DNA of 64,000 nucleotides from Selenomonas sp. ND2010 (GCF_000702005.1 NZ_KL370847.1:93215-157214), one strand, 5' to 3'; numbered from the stretch's first letter, positions 15,692 through 25,571 are shown. Notes: generated by a model not told the origin, from the sequence alone. Program-made: numbers and translations.

Positions 15692-16747
15692 ATGGATAAT
15701 ATACAGTGGCATGGATTAGATGCTTTTTTTGAGCACTTAAAGGATAAACGGGTATTCCTCTTTGGTGCGGGAATTCAAGGAGAAAGAATGGGGAAATTCA
15801 TGCTGGATAAGGGCTTATTCTCCAATATGATCGGATATATTGATAATAAAAAACATGGCTCGGTATTAAAGTTAGATAGCGCACAAATAAATATTTATTC
15901 TATAGATGATGTTGCTAGTAGAATGACTGATAATACAGTCATTATTATTACGGCTTTTTCTCACAATGAAATCTACAAGCAGCTAGAAAAATGTGATTTT
16001 TATCACAGGATAGAGGTTTATTCCTACGCAGAGTTGGCACATAATGTATTTATAAATTCTGACTACTCGAGAATCGTCAAAGACTATACTTATCCGGTAA
16101 TACCAAAAAAAATCCATTATGTTTGGGTCGGTGGGGAGAAACCTAAGGAAGTTGTCGATAATATTAGTAATTGGAAAAAATACTGTCCAGATTTCGAAAT
16201 TGTAGAATGGAATGAAAAAAACTATGACATGAATAAAATTACATACCTAAGAGAAGCATATGAGTCAAAATTGTATGGATATGTTCCTGACTATTTGCGT
16301 TTAGATGTTTTATATAAATATGGGGGAATATATTTAGATACAGATATCGAATTAAAGAGATCATTAGATGAATTACTATATCAAGATTGCTTTGGTTGTG
16401 TGGATTCAAGTTTAACGTTAAATTTAGGTTCGGGATTTGGTGCTAAGCCTGGGTGCGAAATTATTCGCAAATTTAGAGACTATTATAATTCGTTACATTT
16501 TCGTAATAGTGATGGAAATATAGATAGACGCAGTTGTAATTCTCATCAGTATGAAGTATTGAGAAAATTGGGGTATAAGACAAGCGATAAATTCCAGTGC
16601 TTTGAAGGAATGAATATATATCCAGCAATATTTCAGGGGCGTGATTATTTGAATGAAGAGTCTCGTGTTAATAAAAAAACATTCTGGATTCATTGGGGAA
16701 ATTTATCGTGGTTTAGCAAATCGATTAGAAAAAAGACAGTTGATTGA
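15692..16747 (+). CDS. GT32-type glycosyltransferase with N-terminal Rossmann-like domain
   Basis: Residues 18-110 form a Rossmann-like domain (VFLFGAGIQG, then GYIDNKK). Residues 135-350 are a capsular-polysaccharide-type GT32 domain with the family opening IPKKIHYVWVGG at 137 onward, the block PDYLRLDVLYKYGGIYLD and the metal-binding DTD at 216-218. GT32 enzymes add mannose, galactose or related sugars. A longer version from TTG 15647 is possible, but ATG 15692 has a GAGGG SD five bases upstream and is preferred. It is the first gene of the strongly AT-rich run and the first in which the recurring Rossmann domain is plain. Confidence 0.85.
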   Translation: MDNIQWHGLDAFFEHLKDKRVFLFGAGIQGERMGKFMLDKGLFSNMIGYIDNKKHGSVLKLDSAQINIYSIDDVASRMTDNTVIIITAFSHNEIYKQLEKCDFYHRIEVYSYAELAHNVFINSDYSRIVKDYTYPVIPKKIHYVWVGGEKPKEVVDNISNWKKYCPDFEIVEWNEKNYDMNKITYLREAYESKLYGYVPDYLRLDVLYKYGGIYLDTDIELKRSLDELLYQDCFGCVDSSLTLNLGSGFGAKPGCEIIRKFRDYYNSLHFRNSDGNIDRRSCNSHQYEVLRKLGYKTSDKFQCFEGMNIYPAIFQGRDYLNEESRVNKKTFWIHWGNLSWFSKSIRKKTVD

Positions 16748-16768
16748 TGGTAGAGATGGGGGATATTA

Positions 16769-17980
16769 GTGCGGGAATCATATAGTCAGAAAAAAGCAGT
16801 TTTAGATAATATTAAAAGTGAATATATCAGTGCTGTTAATAATTATATGAAACAAGACTATAGTATAGTTGTATATGGAGCTGGTATGTACGGAATGAAG
16901 ATATGTCAGATGTTGAGAAATAATAATATTCCGATAGCAGCAATCGGCGTAACAAATATAAAATATAATCGTGATAAAATGTTCGGAATTCGAGTACATA
17001 CAATAGATGAATTGGTAAATAGAAGACAAAAATACGTTTATTTATTAGCAATAAAGCCATCGGCACAAAAAATATTAGAAGATGAAATGAATAGTAGAGG
17101 GGTAAATTCATATATTAAATTACCTAAATATGCAGAAGAACTTTTTGATGAGACGTTTTTTCGTCCAGTTATTGAAATAACTCCACGGATTGGGTGTAGT
17201 GTTAATTGTCATTTTTGTCCACAGGAATTGTTTTTGAGAACATATAATAAACTAAATCGTGATTGTAAAAAGGAAATGAGTATAGATGATTTTAAATACT
17301 ATGTAGATAAAACACCAGAGGATTGTATAATAGATTTTTCGGGGTTTGTTGAGCCGTTTTTAGCACATGATGGTGTTGAAATGATCAAATATGCTTATGA
17401 AAAGGGACGAGATATTCGACTGTTTACTACTTTGGTTGGATTAACATTGGAAGGCTTTAAACAAATTGAAGATATCCCTTTTAAGTTTGTGGTTTTACAT
17501 ATACCGGATGTAAAGAAATATGCTAATATACCATTAACGAAAGAATATTTTGAAATACTGCAATATGTAATTTTGAAGAAAAAAAAGGATGGTATGCCAT
17601 TTGTTGACATGGCTAATTGTCAAGCAGAACCTAATCCAGATGTTGTAAAATTGATTGAGAATCGCTTCCCTATTTCCTGGCAATTGATTGATAGAGCTGG
17701 AAATTTGGAAGGAGATGAATTACAGTCTGTAGTGGCAAATGAAAATAATATTTATTGTACACGAGCATTAAATATGAATCATAATGTATTGTTGCCTAAT
17801 GGAGATTTGTTACTGTGTTGTATGGATTTTGGTATGAAACGTGTATTAGGAAATTTAAAAAGCCAAGATTATGAAGAGGTTTTAAGAGGTATAACAATGG
17901 GCAAGGTTATAGAAGAAAATAAAAATGAAGGAGACTTACTTTGCCGTAAATGTGTATATGCTCAAAGTTTTGATATATAA
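16769..17980 (+). CDS. Radical SAM/SPASM-type protein with N-terminal Rossmann-like domain
   Basis: Residues 30-120 are the recurring Rossmann-like domain (SIVVYGAGMYGMKIC). From residue 133 a radical SAM domain begins with VIEITPRIGCSVNCHFCPQE, so the 4Fe-4S ligands are C143, C147 and C150. The last 60 residues contain further cysteines (YCTRAL, LLLCCMD, LLCRKC) in the style of a SPASM auxiliary cluster. Such proteins do radical chemistry on peptides, sugars or cofactors. In a glycan locus a dehydrogenation, epimerisation or side-chain modification of a sugar or its carrier protein is possible, but nothing fixes the substrate. The start is GTG 16769 behind GATGGGGGAT. Confidence 0.83.
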   Translation: MRESYSQKKAVLDNIKSEYISAVNNYMKQDYSIVVYGAGMYGMKICQMLRNNNIPIAAIGVTNIKYNRDKMFGIRVHTIDELVNRRQKYVYLLAIKPSAQKILEDEMNSRGVNSYIKLPKYAEELFDETFFRPVIEITPRIGCSVNCHFCPQELFLRTYNKLNRDCKKEMSIDDFKYYVDKTPEDCIIDFSGFVEPFLAHDGVEMIKYAYEKGRDIRLFTTLVGLTLEGFKQIEDIPFKFVVLHIPDVKKYANIPLTKEYFEILQYVILKKKKDGMPFVDMANCQAEPNPDVVKLIENRFPISWQLIDRAGNLEGDELQSVVANENNIYCTRALNMNHNVLLPNGDLLLCCMDFGMKRVLGNLKSQDYEEVLRGITMGKVIEENKNEGDLLCRKCVYAQSFDI

Positions 17981-18027
17981 TATAAAAAATAGAGTTTGTG
18001 GCGTGTTTTATTGAGAGTGATTTTGCA

Positions 18028-19428
18028 ATGCAAGAGTATACGTTTTTATTCCCGTTCGAGAAAATTAGAGCGAAGTCGGATGTTTTAATATACGGAGCTG
18101 GAAATACAGGTATAGAATATTTAAAACAAATAAAAATCACAAATTATTGTAGAGTTATTGGCTTTGTGGATAAAAATGCTGCTAATATAAATAATTTAGT
18201 AGTTCCGGTTTTTAGTTTAAAAGAAGTAACGAAAATGAAATTTGATTACATTATTATTGCAATGAAAAATCCGACATATAACAATAAAATAATAGATGAT
18301 TTAAGTAAATTTAATGTACCGCAAGATAAGATCGTTTTTGTTGGTAAAAGGAAAGAAATAGATTCGTTATATGTTAAAAATATGAAAAGTGGGGGAGAGA
18401 TATTAGCATTTGAAAGAAAAGGTATATCGGTGGCAGTTCAAGTACCAAGTGGAATTGGTGATGTTATTATTTCTAAGAGATTTATAAAGCAGTTGCAATG
18501 TTTTTCAACATATTTGAATATAGATATATATTGTAGTAACGATATGGCATCAATCTTTTATGATCAAAATGATGGAATAAATGCAATTATTACACCGAGT
18601 AAAGGGACATTTTATTCTTGCTATGATAGTTACCATATAGCTGTTTCAATACAGTTTATATTGAATTTTTTCTCCTTTAAATTTGAAGAAATAAAAACAT
18701 TTGATAACAAATTTGCTCATATAATGAAAAAATTATATAAATCTGTTCAAAAATATAATGATGATTGTGCGGTGAATGAGCGCTTGCGTATTTTTTTTGA
18801 AAGAGCAGATTATGCAAATAAAATGATATATCATTTTCCTGATTATTTCGAGAGTGTTTTAGCCATCAACGATACTCATGTTGATATTCCATTACGAGAA
18901 GAGTGGAAGATGAAGTTCGATCAGCAATATCTAAGCGATTATATAACTATAAATTTTGGCAATGGAATAGGTAGCAATAATATATCAAAACAATGGCCTT
19001 TAGGCAGATTTTCTGAGCTTGTTGATAAAATTAAGAAAAAATATCCACGATTAAAAATTATACAGTTAGGTGTTGTAGAAGCAGATAAAATAACGAATTG
19101 TGACAATTATTTGTTGGGGGAAAACTTAGAGCTGGTGAAGTATGTATTACTTAATTCGTTTTTGCATATAGATATTGAGGGAGGTTTGGTACATATAGCG
19201 ACACAATTGGGGACAAAATGCGTTGTTTTATTTGGACCAACATCAATAAAAGCTTTTGGTTATCCCACTAATATTAACATAAAAGCTGGTGATTGTCATA
19301 ATTGCTGTGGCGTTGAGAGCAATTTTTATCAGTGTGCACGTTATCTGGAAACGCCGGCATGTATGGAAGCAATAAGTGTAGATATGGTGTATAAAGAAGT
19401 TGATAATTATTTGAGCAATATTCTATAG
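18028..19428 (+). CDS. GT9-like glycosyltransferase with N-terminal Rossmann-like domain
   Basis: The N-terminal 110 residues are the recurring Rossmann-like domain (SDVLIYGAGNTGIEYL, then GFVDKN). The remainder looks like a GT9 heptosyltransferase fold: VPSGIGDVIISKRFI near the start and FLHIDIEGGLVHIATQLG followed by VVLFGPTS near the end. A cysteine-rich stretch (GDCHNCCG and two later Cys) follows at the C-terminus, in the same place as the Cys finger of the TibC-like protein near 4 kb, though with different spacing. The donor could be an ADP-heptose, or the protein may have drifted to another sugar. GTG 17998 would add ten residues; the choice between starts is uncertain. Confidence 0.78.
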   Translation: MQEYTFLFPFEKIRAKSDVLIYGAGNTGIEYLKQIKITNYCRVIGFVDKNAANINNLVVPVFSLKEVTKMKFDYIIIAMKNPTYNNKIIDDLSKFNVPQDKIVFVGKRKEIDSLYVKNMKSGGEILAFERKGISVAVQVPSGIGDVIISKRFIKQLQCFSTYLNIDIYCSNDMASIFYDQNDGINAIITPSKGTFYSCYDSYHIAVSIQFILNFFSFKFEEIKTFDNKFAHIMKKLYKSVQKYNDDCAVNERLRIFFERADYANKMIYHFPDYFESVLAINDTHVDIPLREEWKMKFDQQYLSDYITINFGNGIGSNNISKQWPLGRFSELVDKIKKKYPRLKIIQLGVVEADKITNCDNYLLGENLELVKYVLLNSFLHIDIEGGLVHIATQLGTKCVVLFGPTSIKAFGYPTNINIKAGDCHNCCGVESNFYQCARYLETPACMEAISVDMVYKEVDNYLSNIL

Positions 19429-19536
19429 TTTGTTGGTGAGTTGAATATGATTCGCTATAGAGATATGATAGATTAAATGGTAGTTTGTTAAAATTGAATG
19501 TTAAATGTAAATGTATTTTTTTAGAGGTGATATAAA

Positions 19537-20424
19537 ATGAAAATTTTAGTGTGGGGAGCGGGTGGCAATGGCCAAACATTACGAAAGTATATTCAAGATT
19601 ATAGTGATGATGAATTTTTGGGTTATATTGACAACAATGCTTCAGTAAAGGCGTGGCCCCCTTCTAAAATGAAAGAAATAGAATATGATTTATTGGTGGT
19701 TTCTAATCAATACTTTGAAGACAGAAGAGCAATCAAAGATCAATTGCTGGGGTTGTCTGTGGATATGGATAAGGTCATTTTTTTAGTTGAAAATAATGAG
19801 CTGAGGACAAAAGTTTTTTCGGCGATTAATCGTTATGATGAAGAAAGCGATAGGCGTGTTGTGTGGTTGGCTTCTTTTGCTGAATATGTAAAAACTATAA
19901 ATATGAATGGCAATGTAGCTGAATGTGGAGTGAATAGAGGTGAATTTGCTTACTACATAAATAAGTATTTTTCAGATAGAAAGCTTTATCTTTTTGATAC
20001 ATTTGAAGGATTCTCTGAAAAAGATTTAGAAGCTGAACGTAATTTTAGTGATGATGCTTTCAATAAAAGTGTGTTTAATACAAAGAATTGTTTTTTATCA
20101 ACAAATATAGATATTGTAAAGAACCGTATGCTGTATATTCAGCAGTGCGAATTTCATGTTGGATATTTTCCTGATAGTGCAGTGAATGTTGTAGATAAAT
20201 TTTGTTTCGTAAATCTTGACACAGATTTATATGCACCAATATTAGCAGGACTAGAATTTTTCTATCCACAAATGGTTCCTGGGGGAGTAATATTAGTGCA
20301 TGATTATTTTAATCCGGATTTGCCAGGTGTGAAACGGGCGATTAATGATTATGAAGACAAGAATGGAATAATACTTCATAAATTCCCTATTGCTGATTAT
20401 TTGAGCTTGGCCATTGTGAAATAG
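19537..20424 (+). CDS. TylF/MycF-type O-methyltransferase with N-terminal Rossmann-like domain
   Basis: Residues 1-85 are the recurring Rossmann-like domain (ILVWGAGGNGQTLRKYI, then GYIDNNA). Residues 100-295 match the TylF/macrocin O-methyltransferase family: VAECGVNRGEFAYYI for SAM binding, LYLFDTFEGFSEKD, FVNLDTDLYAPILAGLEFFY, and the late GGVILVHDYFNP with the metal-binding Asp residues. The family methylates sugar hydroxyls with SAM and Mg. In glycan loci these enzymes often methylate deoxy sugars. ATG 19537 has a GAGGTGAT SD. The following hairpin at 20435-20470 may end this part of the transcript. Confidence 0.86.
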   Translation: MKILVWGAGGNGQTLRKYIQDYSDDEFLGYIDNNASVKAWPPSKMKEIEYDLLVVSNQYFEDRRAIKDQLLGLSVDMDKVIFLVENNELRTKVFSAINRYDEESDRRVVWLASFAEYVKTINMNGNVAECGVNRGEFAYYINKYFSDRKLYLFDTFEGFSEKDLEAERNFSDDAFNKSVFNTKNCFLSTNIDIVKNRMLYIQQCEFHVGYFPDSAVNVVDKFCFVNLDTDLYAPILAGLEFFYPQMVPGGVILVHDYFNPDLPGVKRAINDYEDKNGIILHKFPIADYLSLAIVK

Positions 20425-20434
20425 AAAAATGCAT

Positions 20435-20470
20435 ACTAAAATTTATGGTAAGGGTATACCTTTTTTTAGT
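20435..20470 (+). terminator. Possible A/T-rich hairpin terminator
   Basis: ACTAAAA at 20435-20441 pairs with TTTTAGT at 20464-20470, and the centre holds GGTA...TACC with a T run on the right arm. Pairing is interrupted, so this is only a candidate terminator or attenuator between two island genes. Confidence 0.35.
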
Positions 20471-20554
20471 TATAAAGTACTTGAATGATGTACAGTAGGT
20501 AATGATTACAAAATGTATATATTTGTCTTTGATGAGAGGAGGGCGATTTGTAGC

Positions 20555-21556
20555 ATGGAATCTATTGCTTTATTTGGAGCTGGGAAAATAGGAAAGCAAG
20601 CGCTGAATTTTTTTAAATCAAAAAATAAAAACGTTTGTTATTTTATAGATAATAATCCTGGGAAATGGGGTACAAACATAGATGGCATTCCGGTGATTGG
20701 TATTGATGATTTTTTGAACAAAAAGGAAAATTATCATGTATTTGTAGTTTGTGGTGATAAATATCAAGCAGCCATTGTAAAACAACTACATGATGTTGGA
20801 GTTAAAAGATATTCTATATTTGATGCGACGGATCTTTGGAAATATAACAAAAGAGAAACGATAGTTTCATATTCACATTTGGATGATATGGAAGATGTAA
20901 TATTGTACAATATCTTTCACGATAATAAAGACATTTTCTATATCGATGTTGGAGCTAATGATCCGTGGACATCTTCGGTAACAAAATTGATTTATGATCA
21001 TGGTGGGTCTGGAATAAATATTGAGCCTATTCCTGAATTGGCAGAATTATATCCAATAGAACGACCACGGGATATTGTTGTTTGCGCAGGTATTGGCAAA
21101 GAAAATTCACAGATGACATTATACTTGCAGGGAATGACAACTGGGGAAGGCAGTACATTAAAAGAATATGGTGTTGATGCATATAACAAGCAGAGCATTA
21201 CCATAGACGTATATACCTTACGGGATATTTGTAAAAAATACATTGGAGATAATCAACCCATTCATTTTCTGAAAGTTGATGTTGAAGGTGCAGAAAAAGA
21301 AGTCCTTCTAGGGGCAGATTTTGATAGCTATAGACCTTGGTGTATTGTGATGGAGTCTACATTGCCTAATACAGATATGCCGTGTTATGAAGAGTGGGAG
21401 GGATTGCTCCTAAATAAGGCATATCATTTCGTATTTTCACATGGCGTCAACCGTTATTATGTTGCAGATGAGCATAAGGAATTGGATGATAAATTTATCT
21501 CAGTTGAAGCTTTGTTACAGAAATATAGAGTTTTTCACGCAGAACAGGTGAGGTAA
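20555..21556 (+). CDS. FkbM methyltransferase with N-terminal Rossmann-like domain
   Basis: From ATG 20555 the protein has 333 residues. The first 90 are the recurring Rossmann-like domain (SIALFGAGKIGKQALNFF, then YFIDNNPGKWGT). The rest is FkbM: FYIDVGANDPWTSSVTKLIY for SAM binding, a GIGKENSQM stretch, and FLKVDVEGAEKEVLLGADF near the end. It would methylate a sugar or a similar small group; it is the second FkbM enzyme here. An ATG at 20513 is in frame but lacks an SD; AGGAGGG at 20537-20543 sits 11 bases before 20555. The stop is three bases from the next start, so the two genes are one unit. Confidence 0.85.
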   Translation: MESIALFGAGKIGKQALNFFKSKNKNVCYFIDNNPGKWGTNIDGIPVIGIDDFLNKKENYHVFVVCGDKYQAAIVKQLHDVGVKRYSIFDATDLWKYNKRETIVSYSHLDDMEDVILYNIFHDNKDIFYIDVGANDPWTSSVTKLIYDHGGSGINIEPIPELAELYPIERPRDIVVCAGIGKENSQMTLYLQGMTTGEGSTLKEYGVDAYNKQSITIDVYTLRDICKKYIGDNQPIHFLKVDVEGAEKEVLLGADFDSYRPWCIVMESTLPNTDMPCYEEWEGLLLNKAYHFVFSHGVNRYYVADEHKELDDKFISVEALLQKYRVFHAEQVR

Positions 21557-21559
21557 TAA

Positions 21560-23095
21560 ATGAGAGTTATTGCTATGTATCTGCCACAATTTCATAGGGT
21601 AAAAGAAAACGATGAATGGTGGGGAGAAGGCTTTACCGAGTGGATAGCTGTAAAAAGTGCTGAAAAAATGTTTGATGAACATGAGCAGCCTCGGGTTCCG
21701 TTAAATGAATATTATTATGATTTGTTGGACAAGAAAACTATGCACTGGCAGTCTCAGTTGATGAAGAAATATAAAATAGATGGAATGTGTTTTTATCATT
21801 ACTATTTCAAGGACGGAAGAAAAATCCTAGAACAGCCTGCTGAAAATCTTTTGGACTGGAAGGATATCGATATGCCGTTTTGCTTTTCATGGGCCAATGA
21901 ATCATGGGTTCGTTCTTGGAGTAAAATTTCAACTGGTGATGGTAATTCTTGGTCAGAGAAATATGAAAAAAACTTACCAAATTTAAATGATAATGATGGC
22001 GTATTGTTAAAACAGGAATATGGTGATGAGCGCGATTGGGATGATCATTATAACTACTTGGCAAAATTCTTTCATGACAAGCGCTATATAAAATATAATG
22101 AAATGCCAGTTTTTATGTTTCATAGACCAGATAATATCCCATGTTTGAGGCAAATGGTTGAAAGATGGGATGATTTGGCTAGAAAAGATGGTTTTCCAGG
22201 ATTATATACTATAGGTTCGATGGTTCAGGATGTGAGTGAATATGGTCTTAAGGGATTGAATATACATGAACCGGCAGATACTATTATACGTTTATTTCCA
22301 GAAAAATATAACAATAAAGACAATGTTATGAAGAGCCTTGATTATCAAGAAGTTTGGGGTAAGCTTATACAAAAAGATGTCCCTGTAAATGCTTCTCTCG
22401 GCGGATTTGTAGGTTATGATGATACACCACGGCGTGGACATGGTGGCTCAGTTATTCGTTATCGTAGCCCATATGTTTTTTATGAAGGAATAAAAAAATT
22501 ACTTTTGAAAGCGGAAAAAAATGATTCCCCCTTTGTTTTTATAAATGCTTGGAACGAATGGGGAGAGGGGATGTATCTAGAACCAGATGAAAAGTTTGGT
22601 TATGGATTTCTAGAAGCATTTCTTCAAGCAAAGAAAGATGTTGAACGCTTAAATGTAAATGATTTAGATGTTCGAGATGTTACTAACAATGCTTTTTTGT
22701 TTGAGGAAAATTTATCACTTAGGCATTCACTTGATAGATATCGTAGTTATTGGCGTGTGTTAGATCTTTGGGTTGGCATGTTAGAGAAAAGTGATACACC
22801 TTTAACTTATTTGAAAAAAGCGGGATATGATAGCGTTGCTGTTTATGGTTATGGAATGTTAGGTAAGCATTTGGTATTTCAGTTACAAAAAAAAGGTTTT
22901 GATGTGAAATATGTCATAGATCGGCAGATAGAAAGAAAGGCAGATGGCATACCATTATATACTTTGCAGGAAAACTTACCTAAAGTGGATGTTGTGATTG
23001 TAACTGTGTTATATGATTATGATAATATTGCAAGTGAAATTAAAAAAATATCTGATGTTGATATAATACCAATTGATAGACTGTTTATCTTTTAA
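21560..23095 (+). CDS. WbsX-like (GH99-related) protein with C-terminal Rossmann-like domain
   Basis: Residues 1-360 match the WbsX family, related to glycoside hydrolase family 99: AMYLPQFHRVKENDEWWGEG at the start, FCFSWANESWVRSWS, MPVFMFHRPDNIP and the late NAWNEWGEGMYLEPD. Family members are common in O-antigen and surface-glycan loci; relatives are endo-acting on mannose chains, but WbsX activity is not settled. Residues 420-511 are the recurring Rossmann-like domain, this time at the C-terminus (VAVYGYGMLGKHLVFQL, then YVIDRQ). The start has a GAGGT SD and lies three bases after the FkbM stop. The next 120 bases contain a perfect A/T hairpin. Confidence 0.82.
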   Translation: MRVIAMYLPQFHRVKENDEWWGEGFTEWIAVKSAEKMFDEHEQPRVPLNEYYYDLLDKKTMHWQSQLMKKYKIDGMCFYHYYFKDGRKILEQPAENLLDWKDIDMPFCFSWANESWVRSWSKISTGDGNSWSEKYEKNLPNLNDNDGVLLKQEYGDERDWDDHYNYLAKFFHDKRYIKYNEMPVFMFHRPDNIPCLRQMVERWDDLARKDGFPGLYTIGSMVQDVSEYGLKGLNIHEPADTIIRLFPEKYNNKDNVMKSLDYQEVWGKLIQKDVPVNASLGGFVGYDDTPRRGHGGSVIRYRSPYVFYEGIKKLLLKAEKNDSPFVFINAWNEWGEGMYLEPDEKFGYGFLEAFLQAKKDVERLNVNDLDVRDVTNNAFLFEENLSLRHSLDRYRSYWRVLDLWVGMLEKSDTPLTYLKKAGYDSVAVYGYGMLGKHLVFQLQKKGFDVKYVIDRQIERKADGIPLYTLQENLPKVDVVIVTVLYDYDNIASEIKKISDVDIIPIDRLFIF

Positions 23096-23099
23096 ATTT

Positions 23100-23126
23100 T
23101 ATAAAGAAAAGGGATTTTTCTTTATA
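23100..23126. terminator. Perfect 11-bp A/T hairpin after the WbsX-like gene
   Basis: TATAAAGAAAA at 23100-23110 and its complement at 23116-23126 enclose GGGAT. It is not followed by a T run, so it may slow RNA polymerase or protect the upstream RNA rather than end transcription. Confidence 0.35.
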
Positions 23127-23216
23127 GAAATGGTGGGAATATTATTTAATATACTGAATGTATAGCAATCATTTTAGTTAGATTTTTGATTAAAAACTAT
23201 GTTTAGGGATAAATAT

Positions 23217-24644
23217 ATGAAACTGTTAATATTTGGTATTGGTAACTTTTACCTAAATCGTAAAGGTTATATTGAAGAGTGTAACAAATACGATACGATT
23301 GTTGGGTTTGTTGATAACAGGGCTGATGCTATACGGTCGTTTGAGGATAAGCCTGTATATTTACCGGAAGAAATAAGTGGAAAAGAATGGGATACTATAG
23401 TCATAATGAGTGTAAGTTACGTAGAAATGAGAGAACAGTTATTAAGACTTGGTATTCCGAACGATAAGATAATGTGCTGGGAAGCGTATTATGCGTATTT
23501 GTCGGGAGATGAAACGGAAGTTTTTGTTTCTAAAGTAAAAAAAGAATCTGGCAGATTAAGAATATTGTTAATAGCAATATCTGTAGGATATGATGGCAGT
23601 TCAATGGCAATATGCCATGTTGCGAAGGAATTGTCTTTTAGAGGATATGATGTTACATTATTAACATTATCGTGCAATGAGAGTATAAAAGAAAATCTTC
23701 TGCAGCATGGTGTTGATGTAAAGATCAATAAATCGTTGAAATTTCTTGAAAGAGAAAAATATAAACAATTTATTGATTATGATATTGCTATAATAAACAC
23801 CTTTCCGAATATTCGTATAGCTTGTGAGCTATGCAACTATATACCGACTTTATGGTGGATACATGAAAATGGTAAAAAATATGCAGGTGTATATGATAGT
23901 AATCGAACAATTTTTTCCGAATATGATAGCCCAAGGAGTTTTTTTAAAGCGCGTGTATCTGCTGTTTCAAAGTGGGCAGCTGATGCGTTTGAAAAATATT
24001 ATCCTAATTGTATAGACTCGATATTGCCATTAGGAATACCAGATGAATCTAATTATGTTTATGGAAGTACTGTGGATAAACCGTGTGTATTTGCTGTAAT
24101 TGGTGGTATAGAAGAGAGAAAGGCGCAAGATATTTTTTTGGAGGCAATTGAGAGCCTTTCTGTTGATATTAGGGGAAAAGCTAGGTTCTTAATAATAGGA
24201 GCTTGTTATAAAAATAAATATTCAACTGCAATCAAGGATAAAGCGATACGATTGCCGGAAGTCATCTTTACAGGTGAACTAGATCGTATTGCTTTGAGGA
24301 AAACGTTTGGAAAAATTGATGTTGTGGTATGCCCATCGCGTGAAGAGACACTTTCAATTGCTGTTATAGAGGGGATGATGCATAGTAAAATATGTATTAC
24401 AACGGATGCAACAGGTATTGCAGATTATATGTTAGACGGAGTAAATGGATTTGTTATTCCTTCTGATGATGCAACTAAGTTATCAGAAAAAATGAGGTAT
24501 GTTATACAGAATATTAATGAACTGGATAATATGCGACAGGCAGCTAGAGAGGTGTATGACAAAATTTTTAGTATGAAAATATTTGGTGATAGATTGGAAA
24601 TGGAAATTAATAAGACTATTCAAGAATATAAAAAGGGATGCTAA
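23217..24644 (+). CDS. GT4-type glycosyltransferase with N-terminal Rossmann-like domain
   Basis: From ATG 23217 (SD TAGGGA, spacing 7) the product has 475 residues. The first 85 are the recurring Rossmann-like domain in a worn form (LLIFGIGNFYLNRKG, then GFVDNRA). From about residue 110 a GT-B glycosyltransferase follows: GYDGSSMAICHVAKELSFRG, VFAVIGGIEERKAQDIFLEA and the GT4 hallmark CPSREETLSIAVIEGMMHSK with its E-x7-E pair. GT4 enzymes are retaining transferases using UDP- or GDP-sugars. An ATG at 23199 would add six residues but has no SD. It belongs to the AT-rich island run. Confidence 0.85.
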   Translation: MKLLIFGIGNFYLNRKGYIEECNKYDTIVGFVDNRADAIRSFEDKPVYLPEEISGKEWDTIVIMSVSYVEMREQLLRLGIPNDKIMCWEAYYAYLSGDETEVFVSKVKKESGRLRILLIAISVGYDGSSMAICHVAKELSFRGYDVTLLTLSCNESIKENLLQHGVDVKINKSLKFLEREKYKQFIDYDIAIINTFPNIRIACELCNYIPTLWWIHENGKKYAGVYDSNRTIFSEYDSPRSFFKARVSAVSKWAADAFEKYYPNCIDSILPLGIPDESNYVYGSTVDKPCVFAVIGGIEERKAQDIFLEAIESLSVDIRGKARFLIIGACYKNKYSTAIKDKAIRLPEVIFTGELDRIALRKTFGKIDVVVCPSREETLSIAVIEGMMHSKICITTDATGIADYMLDGVNGFVIPSDDATKLSEKMRYVIQNINELDNMRQAAREVYDKIFSMKIFGDRLEMEINKTIQEYKKGC

Positions 24645-24658
24645 CTCAAGGAGACATA

Positions 24659-25488
24659 GTGGTGTATAAAATTTTGATATGGGGGACCGGGAAAGGTTAT
24701 AATGCATGTTTGAGTAGCTTGAAATATATGGAAACAATAGGCGATATAAGTATTGTTAGATTAACATCAGATGATAATTATTATTCATTTGTTGATGGCA
24801 TAAAATTTATACCAAAGGCTAAGTTGAGAGCAGTAGACTTTGATTATGTTATAGTAGCTGCAAACAATGCATATTATGATATTTATACTGTAGCAGTTTC
24901 ATTAGGAATAGATAAAGAGAAAATAATATCATCCAAGGCACTATTTTTGGAAAATTTTTCATTTAAAAAATATACTCAATTGATAAAAATCCGGTTTCTA
25001 TCATATCAAATAATTGTTGGGCTGGAGTTACGTATAATTATTTGTGTATGAGGTTCCAGTCGCCATTTATAAATATGTATATAGAGAATGATGATTATTT
25101 ACGGTTGTTACATGATTTACGAGGATATATAAAAGAACCACTAATATATTGTAATACAGAAGTTAATCCAGTAGAAAAATTTGATTATCCAGTATTTTAT
25201 CTAGGGGATATAAAATTACATATGAATCATTGTCATAGCATTGAAGAAGGAGAAACAGCATGGTATAAACGTGTAGAGCGCATAAACTGGGATAATCTAC
25301 TTGTGATGATGTATACACATTCTGATCAATGTATAAAAGAATTTAATCAGCTTCCATTTAAAAAGAAAGTGTGCTTTGTAGGAGAAGAAGGGTATACTTC
25401 TCCGTCAATAATACCAGTTAAGCCATATATAGAGAGAAAGAACAAAAATACGAAATTGTGGGAATATGTATTGAGTATGGCAGCGTGA
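24659..25488 (+). pseudogene. DUF1919 family gene with N-terminal Rossmann-like domain, broken by a frameshift
   Basis: The first frame, from GTG 24659 or 24662 behind AAGGAG, encodes the recurring Rossmann-like domain (YKILIWGTGKGYN) and then runs into nonsense to a stop at 25051. Shifting by one base at the short T run 24995-24997 restores SIISNNCWAGVTYNYL and joins MRFQSPFINMYI, the DUF1919 opening. The second frame runs to 25488. Losing a single T would explain it. DUF1919 proteins are exopolysaccharide-locus proteins of unknown reaction, possibly glycosyl- or phosphotransferases. The break may be a real mutation, a switch or a sequencing error; both halves otherwise look intact and unworn. 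Confidence 0.72.
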
Positions 25489-25571
25489 CGTCTTATATAT
25501 TATGCTGTATGGGCTCTGCTGTTAGAAGGTAATATAGAATATAGATTTAAGTAAGATATGGATGTGTGTTT

